Source: Trichomonas vaginalis G3
Taxonomy: Eukaryota > Parabasalia > Trichomonadida > Trichomonadidae
Length of the DNA stretch: 64,000 nucleotides
Reading direction: 5' to 3'
NCBI RefSeq assembly: GCF_026262505.1
Contig: NC_067207.1
Location: 628,252-692,251 of the forward strand
A program made the translations under genes and the position numbers. Under the pieces are notes generated by a model. It did no database searches and had not been told where the DNA came from. It saw nothing but the letters and a program-made list of their open reading frames with translations. Shown in pieces: positions 48,104-57,928 of the stretch. Every line of letters begins with the position of its first letter. The stretch's first letter is position 1.

Positions 48104-50209
48104 TTATTCTTTTGCGCCGTGTGAAATAAGAACTTCAGCTGTTTCTTCATTATAATACTTTGCTGCATAATGAAGAGCAGTTCTTCCATCATTATCTTTT
48201 TCATTGATGTCTGCGCCATGTGAAAGAAGAAGTTCAGCTGCTTCTTTACGATTATTATATGCTGCAAGATGAAGAGCGGTTCTTCCATATTTATCTTTTT
48301 CATTGATGTTTGCACCATGTGAAAGAAGAACTTCGACTATTTCTTTACATTTATTATATGCTGCAAGATGAAGAGCGGTTCTTCCATCATTATCTTTTTC
48401 ATCAATATTTGCACCATGTGAAAGAAGAACTTCGGCTGTTTCTGCTTTATTATATTCTGCTGCAGTATGAAGAGCGGTCTTTCCATCTTCATCTTTTTCA
48501 TGAATATTTGCACCATGTAAAAGAAGAACTTCGGCTGTTTCTTTAGAATTATTCTTTGCTGCAAGAAGAAGAGTTGTGTATCCATCATTATTTTTTTCAT
48601 TGATATTTGCACCATGTGAAATAAGAACTTCTGCAATTTCTTTATTATTAAGTATTGTTGCAGTATGAAGAGCAGAGTCTTTATTATTATCTTTTTCATT
48701 GATATTTGCACCATGTGAAATAAGAAGTTCGACTATTTCTTTATTATTATTCTTTGCTGCAAGAAGAAGAGTTGTGTATCCATCATTATTTTTTTCATTG
48801 ATATTTGCACCATGTGAAATAAGAACTTCTGCAATTTCTTTATTATTAAGTATTGTTGCAGTATGAAGAGCAGAGTCTTTATTATTATCTTTTTCATTGA
48901 TATTTGCACCATGTGAAATAAGAAGTTCGACTATTTCTTTATTATTATTCTTTGCTGCAAGAAGAAGAGTTGTGTATCCATCATTATTTTTTTCATTGAT
49001 ATTTGCACCATGTGAAATAAGAACTTCTGCAATTTCTTTATTATTAAGTATTGTTGCAGTATGAAGAGCAGAGTCTTTATTATTATCTTTTTCATTGATA
49101 TTTGCACCATGTGAAATAAGAAGTTCGACTATTTCTTTATTATTATTCTTTGCTGCAATATGAAGTGCGGTTCTTCCACAATCAATTTTTTCATTGATAT
49201 TTGCACCATGTGTAATAAGAAGTTCAGATATTTCTTTGTAATTTCTATCTACTGCAATACGAAGTACCGTTTGTCCGCAAATATCTTTTTCATTAATATT
49301 TGCACCATGTGAAAGGAAGTATTCGCAAAAGGATGGAATATTAAACATCCATGAATAAGCAAAGCATTTGTTAATATAATTAGTTTGATCGAAATAAACT
49401 AAAAATGATTCAAGATTATTGTAATTTCCACAATAACATAAATCAATCTTCAAATTGTATTCATTCATCAAGAATGTAATAAAATCAATGTTGTGTAAAA
49501 TAATAGCATATCTCATGCATTCTCTATTTGGAGTTTTATATTTCAAACATTCACTCATGATCTCTTGATTTCCACCTAAAAATGATAATTCTAGACATGT
49601 TTGAGTTATTTTTGAGTCAAATTTCGTTCTTAAAAACTTAAAACAATCAACTGCTCCATGGTAACAACATAATTCAAGTAATGAATGTCCTTTCCTAGAA
49701 TATGGATATAAATCGCTTTTAAGTTTTTGTTTTTTATCAAATCCATCTCTTTCTGTGAATGTGATGAATCTTTCTTTGTCATTATTCATAATTGCTCTGT
49801 AAATTACATTTTCTGCATGAATGTCCAGATTTTTAAATTTAATCTTTTCGAAATCAACAGATTCGTCTAATTTAATACTGTATTCTTTGTAAAACAGGTA
49901 TATAAAAGCAGACTCAACATTATTGACCGCTTGAACATGATAATCATCATATATAAGTTTGGCAAGAGATAAATATGACTTTGTATAGCGATTATTATAC
50001 TGAATGATATTTGAAATATCTTTCATGATCTTATTAGGTGGATATTTCTTTGAATCAATCAATTCTGTTTTGATCATTTTGTAAATCTCGTTTAATTCTT
50101 CGTCTTTTCCCGTTTTTAGCTGATACAGTGCATTGTATGAATCGATGTAGTACTTATAGATACCTCGCAATTTGCTGTATTTATTCGAATCAATGTCTTG
50201 GTCAGACAT
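48104..50209 (-). CDS. Ankyrin-repeat protein, 701 aa
   Basis: Intact. The N-terminal half (1-310) is the helical domain typical of T. vaginalis DUF3447-type ankyrin proteins (YKYYIDSYNALYQL, then AENVIYRAIMNNDKERFITF). The C-terminal half is about 12 ankyrin repeats of 33 residues, consensus LLISHGANINEKDNDGRTAL. Three copies of a two-repeat unit (66 residues, 198 bp, around 48,560-49,150) are almost identical in DNA, so they were duplicated very recently. The family is one of the largest in Trichomonas; individual functions are unknown. Confidence 0.85.
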   Translation of the reverse strand: MSDQDIDSNKYSKLRGIYKYYIDSYNALYQLKTGKDEELNEIYKMIKTELIDSKKYPPNKIMKDISNIIQYNNRYTKSYLSLAKLIYDDYHVQAVNNVESAFIYLFYKEYSIKLDESVDFEKIKFKNLDIHAENVIYRAIMNNDKERFITFTERDGFDKKQKLKSDLYPYSRKGHSLLELCCYHGAVDCFKFLRTKFDSKITQTCLELSFLGGNQEIMSECLKYKTPNRECMRYAIILHNIDFITFLMNEYNLKIDLCYCGNYNNLESFLVYFDQTNYINKCFAYSWMFNIPSFCEYFLSHGANINEKDICGQTVLRIAVDRNYKEISELLITHGANINEKIDCGRTALHIAAKNNNKEIVELLISHGANINEKDNNKDSALHTATILNNKEIAEVLISHGANINEKNNDGYTTLLLAAKNNNKEIVELLISHGANINEKDNNKDSALHTATILNNKEIAEVLISHGANINEKNNDGYTTLLLAAKNNNKEIVELLISHGANINEKDNNKDSALHTATILNNKEIAEVLISHGANINEKNNDGYTTLLLAAKNNSKETAEVLLLHGANIHEKDEDGKTALHTAAEYNKAETAEVLLSHGANIDEKDNDGRTALHLAAYNKCKEIVEVLLSHGANINEKDKYGRTALHLAAYNNRKEAAELLLSHGADINEKDNDGRTALHYAAKYYNEETAEVLISHGAKE
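48560..49150 (-). repeat. 198-bp tandem triplication inside the ankyrin gene
   Basis: Three head-to-tail copies of a two-ankyrin-repeat unit with nearly identical DNA, including synonymous sites. Neighbouring ankyrin repeats differ clearly. Confidence 0.8.
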
Positions 50210-50491
50210 TAATAATTTTAAAAAGGACCCAATTTTACCTTACCATATAAATCATTGGGAGAAATGGATGCTATACAATACATATGTAAAAAAACAAAAA
50301 CCAAAAGATTTCGGATATAATAACGTATTTCTTTCTCCAAAGGAGATAATTATTTAAACATTCTATGAATCTGACTAACAAAGATCAAGTGGTGGAAAAT
50401 CAATCAAGAGAATAACATATGTCTGGTCGAATCAAATTCTTCGAAGTTTACAAATTGTAAAGTTCGATAAGGCAAAAAAAGTTTTAAAAAA

Positions 50492-52324
50492 ATGCAAGAT
50501 TTTGAAGCAATTATCACTGATTTTGAGAACCAGTTGGCAAAGGCTGATGATGTTTTATATGATTCAGTTGACATATTTCAAATTGTTAGCAATTCTCTTT
50601 CAGTTTTAAAAATATTAAATTCAAATCTTCCAATCGAATTGTATGTTCAAGTTCATTCTGAATGCCTTACATATTTCTCCGCGTTTCAGAAATGCATTTC
50701 TGACAAAAACAAGTTTTCACAAGAACAATTACAAAAAGCTTTCGATTTTGCTTTTCAAAATGAAATTTTGATTCCACGACTTTATACTGCATTGCTAATT
50801 TCATCTGCTACCGAAGATATCAATCAAATAAACAAAGCTTTGGGTTCATTAATTTCAGTTTTTCATCCGTTGCGTGGAATTGCGCTACGATTCACAGCTG
50901 TTACACTTTTTTCACGCAAACCAAATCTAATTTCTAATTTTGCGCAAATTAATTTTGACGAAATTTTACTTTTAGTTCCTCAATCCCTCAAATTATATCC
51001 AGATTCTGTAAAGCAAGTTAGTGAATGGCTTACTCCGAATATTTCGGTTGCTTTATTCTTTAAAGATTCCCGAGATTTACTTATTCAACATTTCTTTGCA
51101 GCATCAAAGTCTGTTAATCAACCGGATATATCTACAGCTATCTTAACAACGATTGAACAGAATATAGAACCACAAACTCTTGTACAAAACTTCAATAATT
51201 TCCAAAATTCAATAAATTACATTGGACATCCCGAGAAAACATCCGAACTTGTCGAAAATATTGTACGCCACAGTCCAAATTCGGCTTTAGGCTTTAATTT
51301 TATCAAAATTATAAATAATAGAAATGATTTTTCACTTTTAGTTACTCAATTAGCCTTGGACAGCAATGATTACGAGACAGTTAAGAACTGTGCTGCATTG
51401 TGGCCTTATGATGACGTCTTCAAATTGATTTTCTCAAAATGTGGACATAATAAATTTGCAAACATCGTTCCTAACATTCCAAAGAGCACTCCTATCACAG
51501 AAGTATTCTTGGAAACAGCAAATGACGATGTTCTCCCTACTGCATTCAGAAAAGTTTTGGAAAATGAGATGTCAAAGAGGTCTAGTACACTTAATGATGA
51601 TATAACAAAGTTTGTATCCACATACGAACTCTCTGAATCGTTTTTGAGGACTGTTTTCGATGAACCTTATATTCCATACGGCGAAACCATGTTGAAATCA
51701 ATTGTAAACCAGTGTGTTCGCAATAAAATGGATTATAAGTTTGCTCTTAACCTCGTGAAAGCCTCTGCGAATGTTCCAGACAAAACAAAAGTATCAATTC
51801 TTTGTGAGATCCTTCCTCCAAACGAAATCAACGAAATATTGCAATATGTTACAGACTTAGAAGGCTTCCAATCACTTTTGCCCCATTTATCTGCTTTTGA
51901 TGTTACATCTGAAATAATTATTGAATTAAATAAGAAGTTCCTTACAGATGTAACATTTGATATATATTCTCTTGCCGTTTGTGCTTACTTCAACAAAGGT
52001 TTTGTTGAAGAATCTATAGATGTTATGAAAAGTTACGTAATTTTGGACCATCAGTGCCAAAGTATTGAATCTCAACTTGATATATACTTCAATGCTTTGT
52101 CTTTGATATCAATTCTTTCTGGATCTGATCAGAAAGTTATTAATTTCGGTACAGAAGTATTGGCTCATATCAAAAACGTTGTTGATTATTTAGGCAATCT
52201 CGATTTCCCGATTGCAACTCCAGATAAAGTCAAAGACTGGCTTGAAATACTTACTGTTTCTAATTCTCATATATACTCTTATGATTTTGCTATTATTTCT
52301 AATATATTTGATAAATATAAATAA
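50492..52324 (+). CDS. Unidentified helical-repeat protein, 610 aa
   Basis: Intact, with no signal peptide or membrane segment. Nearly all-helical with an irregular alternation of short helices (for example FDFAFQNEILIPRLYTALLI, VKQVSEWLTPNISVALFF), the look of a HEAT/ARM-like solenoid. I do not recognise a family. Leader TTCGATAAGGCAAAAAAAGT, then an A run. The ending LEILTVSNSHIYSYDFAIIS is also helical. Probably a conserved cytosolic scaffold or transport factor; this is only a structural impression. Confidence 0.6.
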   Translation: MQDFEAIITDFENQLAKADDVLYDSVDIFQIVSNSLSVLKILNSNLPIELYVQVHSECLTYFSAFQKCISDKNKFSQEQLQKAFDFAFQNEILIPRLYTALLISSATEDINQINKALGSLISVFHPLRGIALRFTAVTLFSRKPNLISNFAQINFDEILLLVPQSLKLYPDSVKQVSEWLTPNISVALFFKDSRDLLIQHFFAASKSVNQPDISTAILTTIEQNIEPQTLVQNFNNFQNSINYIGHPEKTSELVENIVRHSPNSALGFNFIKIINNRNDFSLLVTQLALDSNDYETVKNCAALWPYDDVFKLIFSKCGHNKFANIVPNIPKSTPITEVFLETANDDVLPTAFRKVLENEMSKRSSTLNDDITKFVSTYELSESFLRTVFDEPYIPYGETMLKSIVNQCVRNKMDYKFALNLVKASANVPDKTKVSILCEILPPNEINEILQYVTDLEGFQSLLPHLSAFDVTSEIIIELNKKFLTDVTFDIYSLAVCAYFNKGFVEESIDVMKSYVILDHQCQSIESQLDIYFNALSLISILSGSDQKVINFGTEVLAHIKNVVDYLGNLDFPIATPDKVKDWLEILTVSNSHIYSYDFAIISNIFDKYK

Positions 52325-52942
52325 ATGTACGAATTCTTTCAAATAATTAAAGTATTATTTTTTGAGATGTACCAAAAATTGTTTGATATATGGAAATTCC
52401 AGTAAGAATCTGATTTTTATTCCATTTTAGGATTACTCGAAACTGATATTGGCCAGATAATAAAGGCATGTAAATGATCCTAACAGCATCTTCAAAATTG
52501 AAACAATGTTTTTATTGGAACAAATCTGTCTCATCTAAAAAAGTCCAAATTTTGAATTGAACATATGGATTTTGCTATATTGAATGGTCTGTATCAAATA
52601 TTTTAAGAAATATGTTGATTCGGCCAGTTAGGATATCAAGAACTGGTGAAATTTATATGAATTCAAGACCTGAACATTCATAACAGTGAAATATTTGATT
52701 TAAATTTTAGATGTTTATGGAGTTAAGACAGCCAACTATCATAAAATCCATTAATTGCTTAAATGGAAGATAATCAATTCTGCATTTTTTGTAAGATTCA
52801 AGAAATTTACAATAAATTTTTGAACTCCTTATTCAAGATTTGAGAAAAATAAAGTCAAACAGTAAATTTACTTTGAAAGAAAATAATAATAAATAAGTTT
52901 AAAATCAGAAAACCTGCGACCATAGATTTTCTAAATAGGGAA
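52325..52942. other. AT-rich intergenic region
   Basis: No gene, repeat or RNA recognised between the convergent genes. Confidence 0.3.
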
Positions 52943-53407
52943 TCAAAACATTTGGCCGCTGCTAGCACGTGCTGGAATGTGTGATGGCACCATTGCAGCT
53001 GCGTTTATCGATTGTGCTATGTAAGGCTTTTGCTGTAAAGCTTTAATATCTGATTGTTCGAAATTACCGAACAAATCCAAGTCCATATCAATTGAGATAA
53101 GGGACTCTGGTAAGTATAAGCGACATTGCGTTTCAAAGACTGTAGCGTTCGTAGGAAAACCGAATTGTAAGTTTGAGGTTTGACGCTCAGGTTCTTCGTA
53201 TTCTTGTTCATTTTGATCAAGAAACCGATCTTTTTTATCATCTTTTTGAATGAGAGCTTGGACAATTGCATCCCATTCTTTATAATCGAGAATTGCAGTT
53301 TTAATAACAGATGCATCAACATTGTTAAAGATGAGCTGTAATTCTTGGTAATAAGATTGGAATAAAAGATCGTTTTCGTTTAATGAGTCTTCCATGCCGT
53401 TGGACAT
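52943..53407 (-). CDS. Small protein with CUE-like N-terminal helix bundle
   Basis: 154 residues from ATG 53,407 (MSNGMEDSLNENDLLFQ). The segment YYQELQLIFNNVDASVIKTA followed by WDAIVQALIQ resembles a CUE ubiquitin-binding domain (helix, loop, second helix ending in a di-leucine-like pair), but the first CUE helix lacks the usual MFP. The C-terminal half is hydrophilic with conserved-looking short motifs and no known domain. An upstream TTG at 53,422 is in frame, but the ATG is preferred. Confidence 0.45.
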   Translation of the reverse strand: MSNGMEDSLNENDLLFQSYYQELQLIFNNVDASVIKTAILDYKEWDAIVQALIQKDDKKDRFLDQNEQEYEEPERQTSNLQFGFPTNATVFETQCRLYLPESLISIDMDLDLFGNFEQSDIKALQQKPYIAQSINAAAMVPSHIPARASSGQMF

Positions 53408-53916
53408 GAGAACAACTGTCAAAACCGTCCAATTTTACAATATTTGATGTGAGGTATTTTCATATCGAAAATATTGATCCTGATATTCATTGTTCAATAT
53501 TTTGCGCAATTAGACCTCTCAGAGTGAATTATTAGCGGAAATTTACCAAAAATTTTCCAAGGAAAATGATTTCAATCAATCCTATTGGTTTTTTGTAGAG
53601 CTAACAAATTCGATCCATAAAGATTATTGTCACTTTGATACTAATTTTTTTCGAAAAATCCTATCTGGTAAATATAATAGATTAGATGTTGATCGTCTAT
53701 CTAATTTGCATCAACACAATTGAGGCAAATACTTTATATTTAATAAGTATGAATATTTGTTGATAATATATTTTCATTTTCTATATTTAGTTAATTTAAT
53801 GAATCATTTGCTGCCCAAAAGTCCAAACTAGCTAACCATTAACATGAATTTTGATTATGAAGCGTTCATAGCGGATCTGGGAACAAAAATTTTTTGGCAA
53901 AAATCAGATTTTTTTT
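53408..53916. other. AT-rich divergent intergenic region
   Basis: Holds the promoters of the two flanking divergent genes. No clear initiator consensus could be assigned; no repeats. Confidence 0.3.
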
Positions 53917-54996
53917 ATGTTCACGTTAATTTGCTTGAATACATATAATCAAAGAGGTATTTACACAGTAAAATTAGGCTCCACTAACACAGCGATTGAA
54001 ATCAATCCAACAATCAACGGATCTTCTGTTTATTTTTCTCATTCTGATAAGAGCACATATTCAGCCCCTACATTAAGCTTCTCATTTCTAGACAAAGGCT
54101 ACATGTACAAAACGAATGGATATTCCAACAGTGCCTTTTTATTCAAATATCCACACATTAAAATTTCTCTTGCTTCAAATTATGATACTGTTAAATTTAA
54201 CATTTACATTTTAGAAGAAGGACTATGCCAATACTCATATTTAACATACGGAAATACAGAATTTGAAGTAAAACCGTATTCTTCAACAAATGTTTGTGTT
54301 TTCACACAAAATCTACCTGATTCAGTTGAGTTAACAAGTTCGTACAGCTCAATAACTTATTATGCCATTGAATCTAACTACGTTTTTGACTATTCTAAGA
54401 AAATTAAAAGTTTCAACGGCCCAACCGTACTTGTTTCCAAGTTTTCATCCGGATATACTACATGCAAATACAGCATCTACGATTCTACTGATAGAAGTAT
54501 TAGCGGATCATGTGGTTATCATCAATTCCAAATTTTGACCGATTCAGGATTCATTTCCCAAGCATATTTCTCAGGAACTGTCTATTCTACATGCTACGGA
54601 AACTCCTCCTCAGGCAGTCGTTCTCGTAACACCTTTTTAATCATGTTCGCTTGTATGTTCTCATTTACTATTTTTGTTTCTATTTTTTGCTGCTACTTCG
54701 TATACAGAAAGCGCGTGTCTCATGTGCGTGACTCTAACTTATCACAACAGCTACAGGAACCACTCAACTCCTCATTCTACCAACAGCAACAAGGTCAATT
54801 AATTGATTATCCAGATCCACAAATGCAGTATCTGCAAGGCAACAAAAACCAGTATCAGCCTCAACAAGTCATGAATCCATACCAAGGTGCTCAACAACCA
54901 TTTCCACCGATGAATAACTCTCCTTACGCTCCACCTCCTGTTTCAACACAGGACCAACTTGTTAACCCTTATTCAAATGTAAATTCTGTTTATTAA
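53917..54996 (+). CDS. Type I membrane protein of a trichomonad family, unknown function
   Basis: 359 residues, paralogue of the genes at 18,673-19,293 and 19,875-20,852. Leader MFTLICLNTYNQRG, extracellular domain with VCVFTQNLPDSVEL and IYDSTDRSISGSCG, a membrane helix (NTFLIMFACMFSFTIFVSIF) ending in CCYF, and a tail rich in Gln, Pro and Asn with LVNPYSNVNSVY at the end. It keeps all parts that the copy at 18,673 has lost. Function unknown; the tail could bind adaptor proteins. Confidence 0.7.
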   Translation: MFTLICLNTYNQRGIYTVKLGSTNTAIEINPTINGSSVYFSHSDKSTYSAPTLSFSFLDKGYMYKTNGYSNSAFLFKYPHIKISLASNYDTVKFNIYILEEGLCQYSYLTYGNTEFEVKPYSSTNVCVFTQNLPDSVELTSSYSSITYYAIESNYVFDYSKKIKSFNGPTVLVSKFSSGYTTCKYSIYDSTDRSISGSCGYHQFQILTDSGFISQAYFSGTVYSTCYGNSSSGSRSRNTFLIMFACMFSFTIFVSIFCCYFVYRKRVSHVRDSNLSQQLQEPLNSSFYQQQQGQLIDYPDPQMQYLQGNKNQYQPQQVMNPYQGAQQPFPPMNNSPYAPPPVSTQDQLVNPYSNVNSVY

Positions 54997-54999
54997 ACA

Positions 55000-56218
55000 T
55001 ATTCTTTTTGATTTTGACTAGTAAATTAAAAGAAGTCACTAAGTTTGAAATAATCAAATGCATATAATCAGATCTGATATCAATCGAATCTTCTTTTTCA
55101 TACTTGAACAAATACTTAAGTGATGTTTCGAGAATTGCTTCAACGACTGGTGACTTAAATTTATCCATATCTGGAAGAGTTTGGATATAATGTTTGAAGA
55201 AGTCACTAAGTTTGAAAGAATCAAATGCATATAATGCTGATAGCATTCAAAATAAGTTGATATAAAGTATAATGAATATCATCATGTTCGAGATGATCAA
55301 ATAAATGGAAAATGCAATTTGTGATCTGATCAAAATGTTCATAACTTTTCAGGTTCGGATCCTCTAAAAGCATTGAGTCAACTTTCAATGCAAAAACAAC
55401 AAACATCTGTATATAGATCAATACATTTGAACGTTCTGCAATCTTTTTCAGAATTTCATGGATTTTGTCCAAAACAAAATATTGATCTTTTTCTGTGATT
55501 GCATTCAAAATATTAAGAATGAATGTAGAAATAGAAATAACAATTGAATCTTCTTTTTCATACTTGAACATATACTCAAGTGATGTTTTAAGAATTGCTT
55601 CAACAAGTGCCGACTTAAATTTATCTATATCTGGAAGTGTTTGGATATAATGTTTGAAGAAGGAGAGAGGGTCAAAGTTGCTATTTGTCACTTTTCCACA
55701 AGAATATAATGGGGAAAAAGTTATCATATAGTTGATCTCATTCACTGAGGTGAGAGATGCATGTAGTGTAATGGGATAAACAGTTGGATTGCTGCTCTAA
55801 GTCCTAGGTTCGAGACACATTGGCTTCATTTTTCTCTTTTTTATTGACGTAAACTATTCAATTTTTGTGTTCTCCATTCAAATTTCAGAATTTTTTTTGC
55901 AGATTTCACGCTACATTCGAAGTTACCTTTTGTAACAACCACCACTGCCTACGAAAGACGAAAGTGTGTCACGATTTCACCCGGAAATCCGACGGTTGTT
56001 TAAGAGTATGCACTTTTGTCACCTACTCGTTTGAAGAAGTCACTAAGTTTGAAAGACTCTTTGAAACTGTTTGATATAACCAAATCTGATAACAAAGCAA
56101 TTGATACAGAAATGTGGCTCTTTGCTTCATTTGCTTTAAGCATCATTGAATACATATCTTCTAAAGTTGATGTTGAACAAATCAAGTTTGTTATTCTCTT
56201 TAAGGATGCGTTTACCAC
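55000..56218 (-). pseudogene. Relic of duplicated fragments of the downstream ligase gene
   Basis: Three blocks match the large protein at 61,403-64,000. 56,218-56,020 corresponds to LICSTSTLEDMYSMMLKANE. About 55,670-55,265 corresponds to HYIQTLPD through EILKKIAE to SYEHFDQI. About 55,220-55,080 repeats the HYIQTLPD part again. Between the first and second blocks about 350 bp of unrelated sequence is inserted. The open frames here (55,221-55,745, 54,962-55,246, 56,000-56,218) are fragments, not genes. DNA identity is high, so the event is recent. Confidence 0.75.
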
Positions 56219-56920
56219 TTTACTTACGTGCCCTCATAAAACCATTTTATCTTTAATGTATAATAACAAAAAAAGTATAACATCTATTTATGGTACGATA
56301 TTGTGATTTATAAGAACTTTTTCCCAACCCAAAGTATTAACTTTTTACCTTAGAAAATTGGGGTATAAAGCTCGGGTGTCAAAAAATACAGAGAATCCCA
56401 GAAAGTGGTTTGTGCACCATTAAGAGATCGCTGCCTTAGTTTTCAACTATTCATTTTTTTTTCTTCACCTAGAAAAAAATATTCCATAATTTTTTTGAGT
56501 AAAGAATATCTGGATAAGACATCAAACATTTCCTGTAAGCTTCGCTTACCCTGAACCTAAATATGATTCAAATTACTATATTTTTTAGTATATATATAGA
56601 GGAATGACTTATTATTAATATCTTCCAGGAATATCATACCAAATACAAGAAAAATTCCAGTAAAAAAAGTTTTTGTTTGAGATCATTAAATTTTTCATTT
56701 TATGATTTTATTATCTAAAAGGATATATCTTTCAATTTATATTCTTTTAGATACAAGGATGTATCTATTATTATTAATTTTACCAAAACTTCATTATGTG
56801 TTGAGATAATTGAATTATTTGCATAAATGCAATCAAATTGAATACTCTCTTAAAATTGAATGTGTGTAAGATTTCTTTTCTGATTTAGTAACATATATAG
56901 AGTAACCTTGCAATCAATGC

Positions 56921-57232
56921 TTGCCTTGCTATATATTTAAAAGTTTACCACTTGATGATGTATCCATAAAATTTTTGAAATTCCTAACAATTATTGAAAG
57001 TTTTCCGTATTCATATCGGATATATATTGTGGATATTGAGAGAAAACAATTAGACACTGTTTGCTCTGAAATCCTTGGTGTTGCATTATCCTCAATTGCA
57101 TCAAATGGTGAACATCTTCCAAAGAATATTGTTTCTACTTTAACAAGACCTTGTCTGTCTAATTATTGGATTGATCAACAAGAAGAGAAACAAGCCGTGC
57201 TAAGCGAGCTTTGCGATTTATATTTGGATTAA
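56921..57232 (+). pseudogene. Gene fragment of unknown origin
   Basis: 103 codons starting at a TTG, with natural-looking sequence (CSEILGVALSSIASNGEHLP, then EEKQAVLSELCDLYLD) but no ATG and no complete domain. Probably the 3' end of a lost gene. A helical look similar to armadillo-like repeats is possible but unproven. Confidence 0.35.
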
Positions 57233-57435
57233 TATTCCAGAAAACTAAAAACTTAAGGGTTAATCTCTTATATATATATAAAAACTTTTTTTATAATCAT
57301 ATGTTAGCCATCTGACTATTTTAACAAAATATTCATATAAATAGTATCCTTTTTTCTTATCTCATATTTGATCAAAGTGATTGTTAACACTTTCTCATAG
57401 TGATAATTTTTGAGCTAGACTAAACATTCATTTGA

Positions 57436-57515
57436 ATATTTAGACTTGAAAAATAAAAATATTCATGAAAAATATCGAAAAATGCTTATTAAAAGAAATT
57501 AAACATTTTCAAAGT
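57436..57515 (+). repeat. Direct repeat, copy 1
   Basis: The words GACTTGAAAAATAAAAATAT, GAAAAATATCGAAAAATG and AAAAGAAATTAA occur in the same order here and at 57,850-57,928. The second copy includes the stop codon of the ligase gene. Confidence 0.7.
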
Positions 57516-57849
57516 CACATTTATTTTGATTGACAAAATAGTCATCCCAACTGAATCTTTTTTTCAAATTTCAAATTTTATCTTGAAGCTTTATATATTT
57601 TGATATTTATTAAGGATTATTCATTTGATGAGAATAATTTTTTTATGTTTCTATTATAGTTTAGAACAATTGGTAAAATTTACACTTTTCAGACGTATTG
57701 TCAGGGGAGCGAAGTATAATTCTCAGGTATATGATTATTTTTGCTTTTAATGCCTAACAGCATTTGAATTAAAAATAATTGTACGTCCAAGAATTATAAA
57801 TTTACTAGTATGAATTCAAATTATAATTTCATCATTTAAAATTCATATT

Positions 57850-57928
57850 GAATATTTAGACTTGAAAAATAAAAATATTATGAAAAATATCGAAAAATGT
57901 TTATAAAAAGAAATTAAGTATTTTCAAA
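57850..57928 (+). repeat. Direct repeat, copy 2, overlapping the 3' end of the ligase gene
   Basis: See copy 1. The two copies are about 415 bp apart and differ at a few bases, so the region just after the ligase gene was duplicated. Confidence 0.7.

Larger units (their letters stand above)
56307..57913. other. Long intergenic region with a gene fragment and a direct repeat
   Basis: Mostly AT-rich. It contains a 103-codon plus-strand frame without ATG (listed separately) and two copies of a ~70-bp sequence that also overlaps the 3' end of the ligase gene. Confidence 0.4.

Noticed and set aside
55755..55835. tRNA-like segment (GTGTAATGGGATAAACA, then CTGCTCT loop, then AGGTTCGAGAC)
   Set aside because: It has D-arm-like and T-loop-like words, but the T stem and acceptor stem do not pair and the anticodon stem has a mismatch. 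At best a tRNA remnant.
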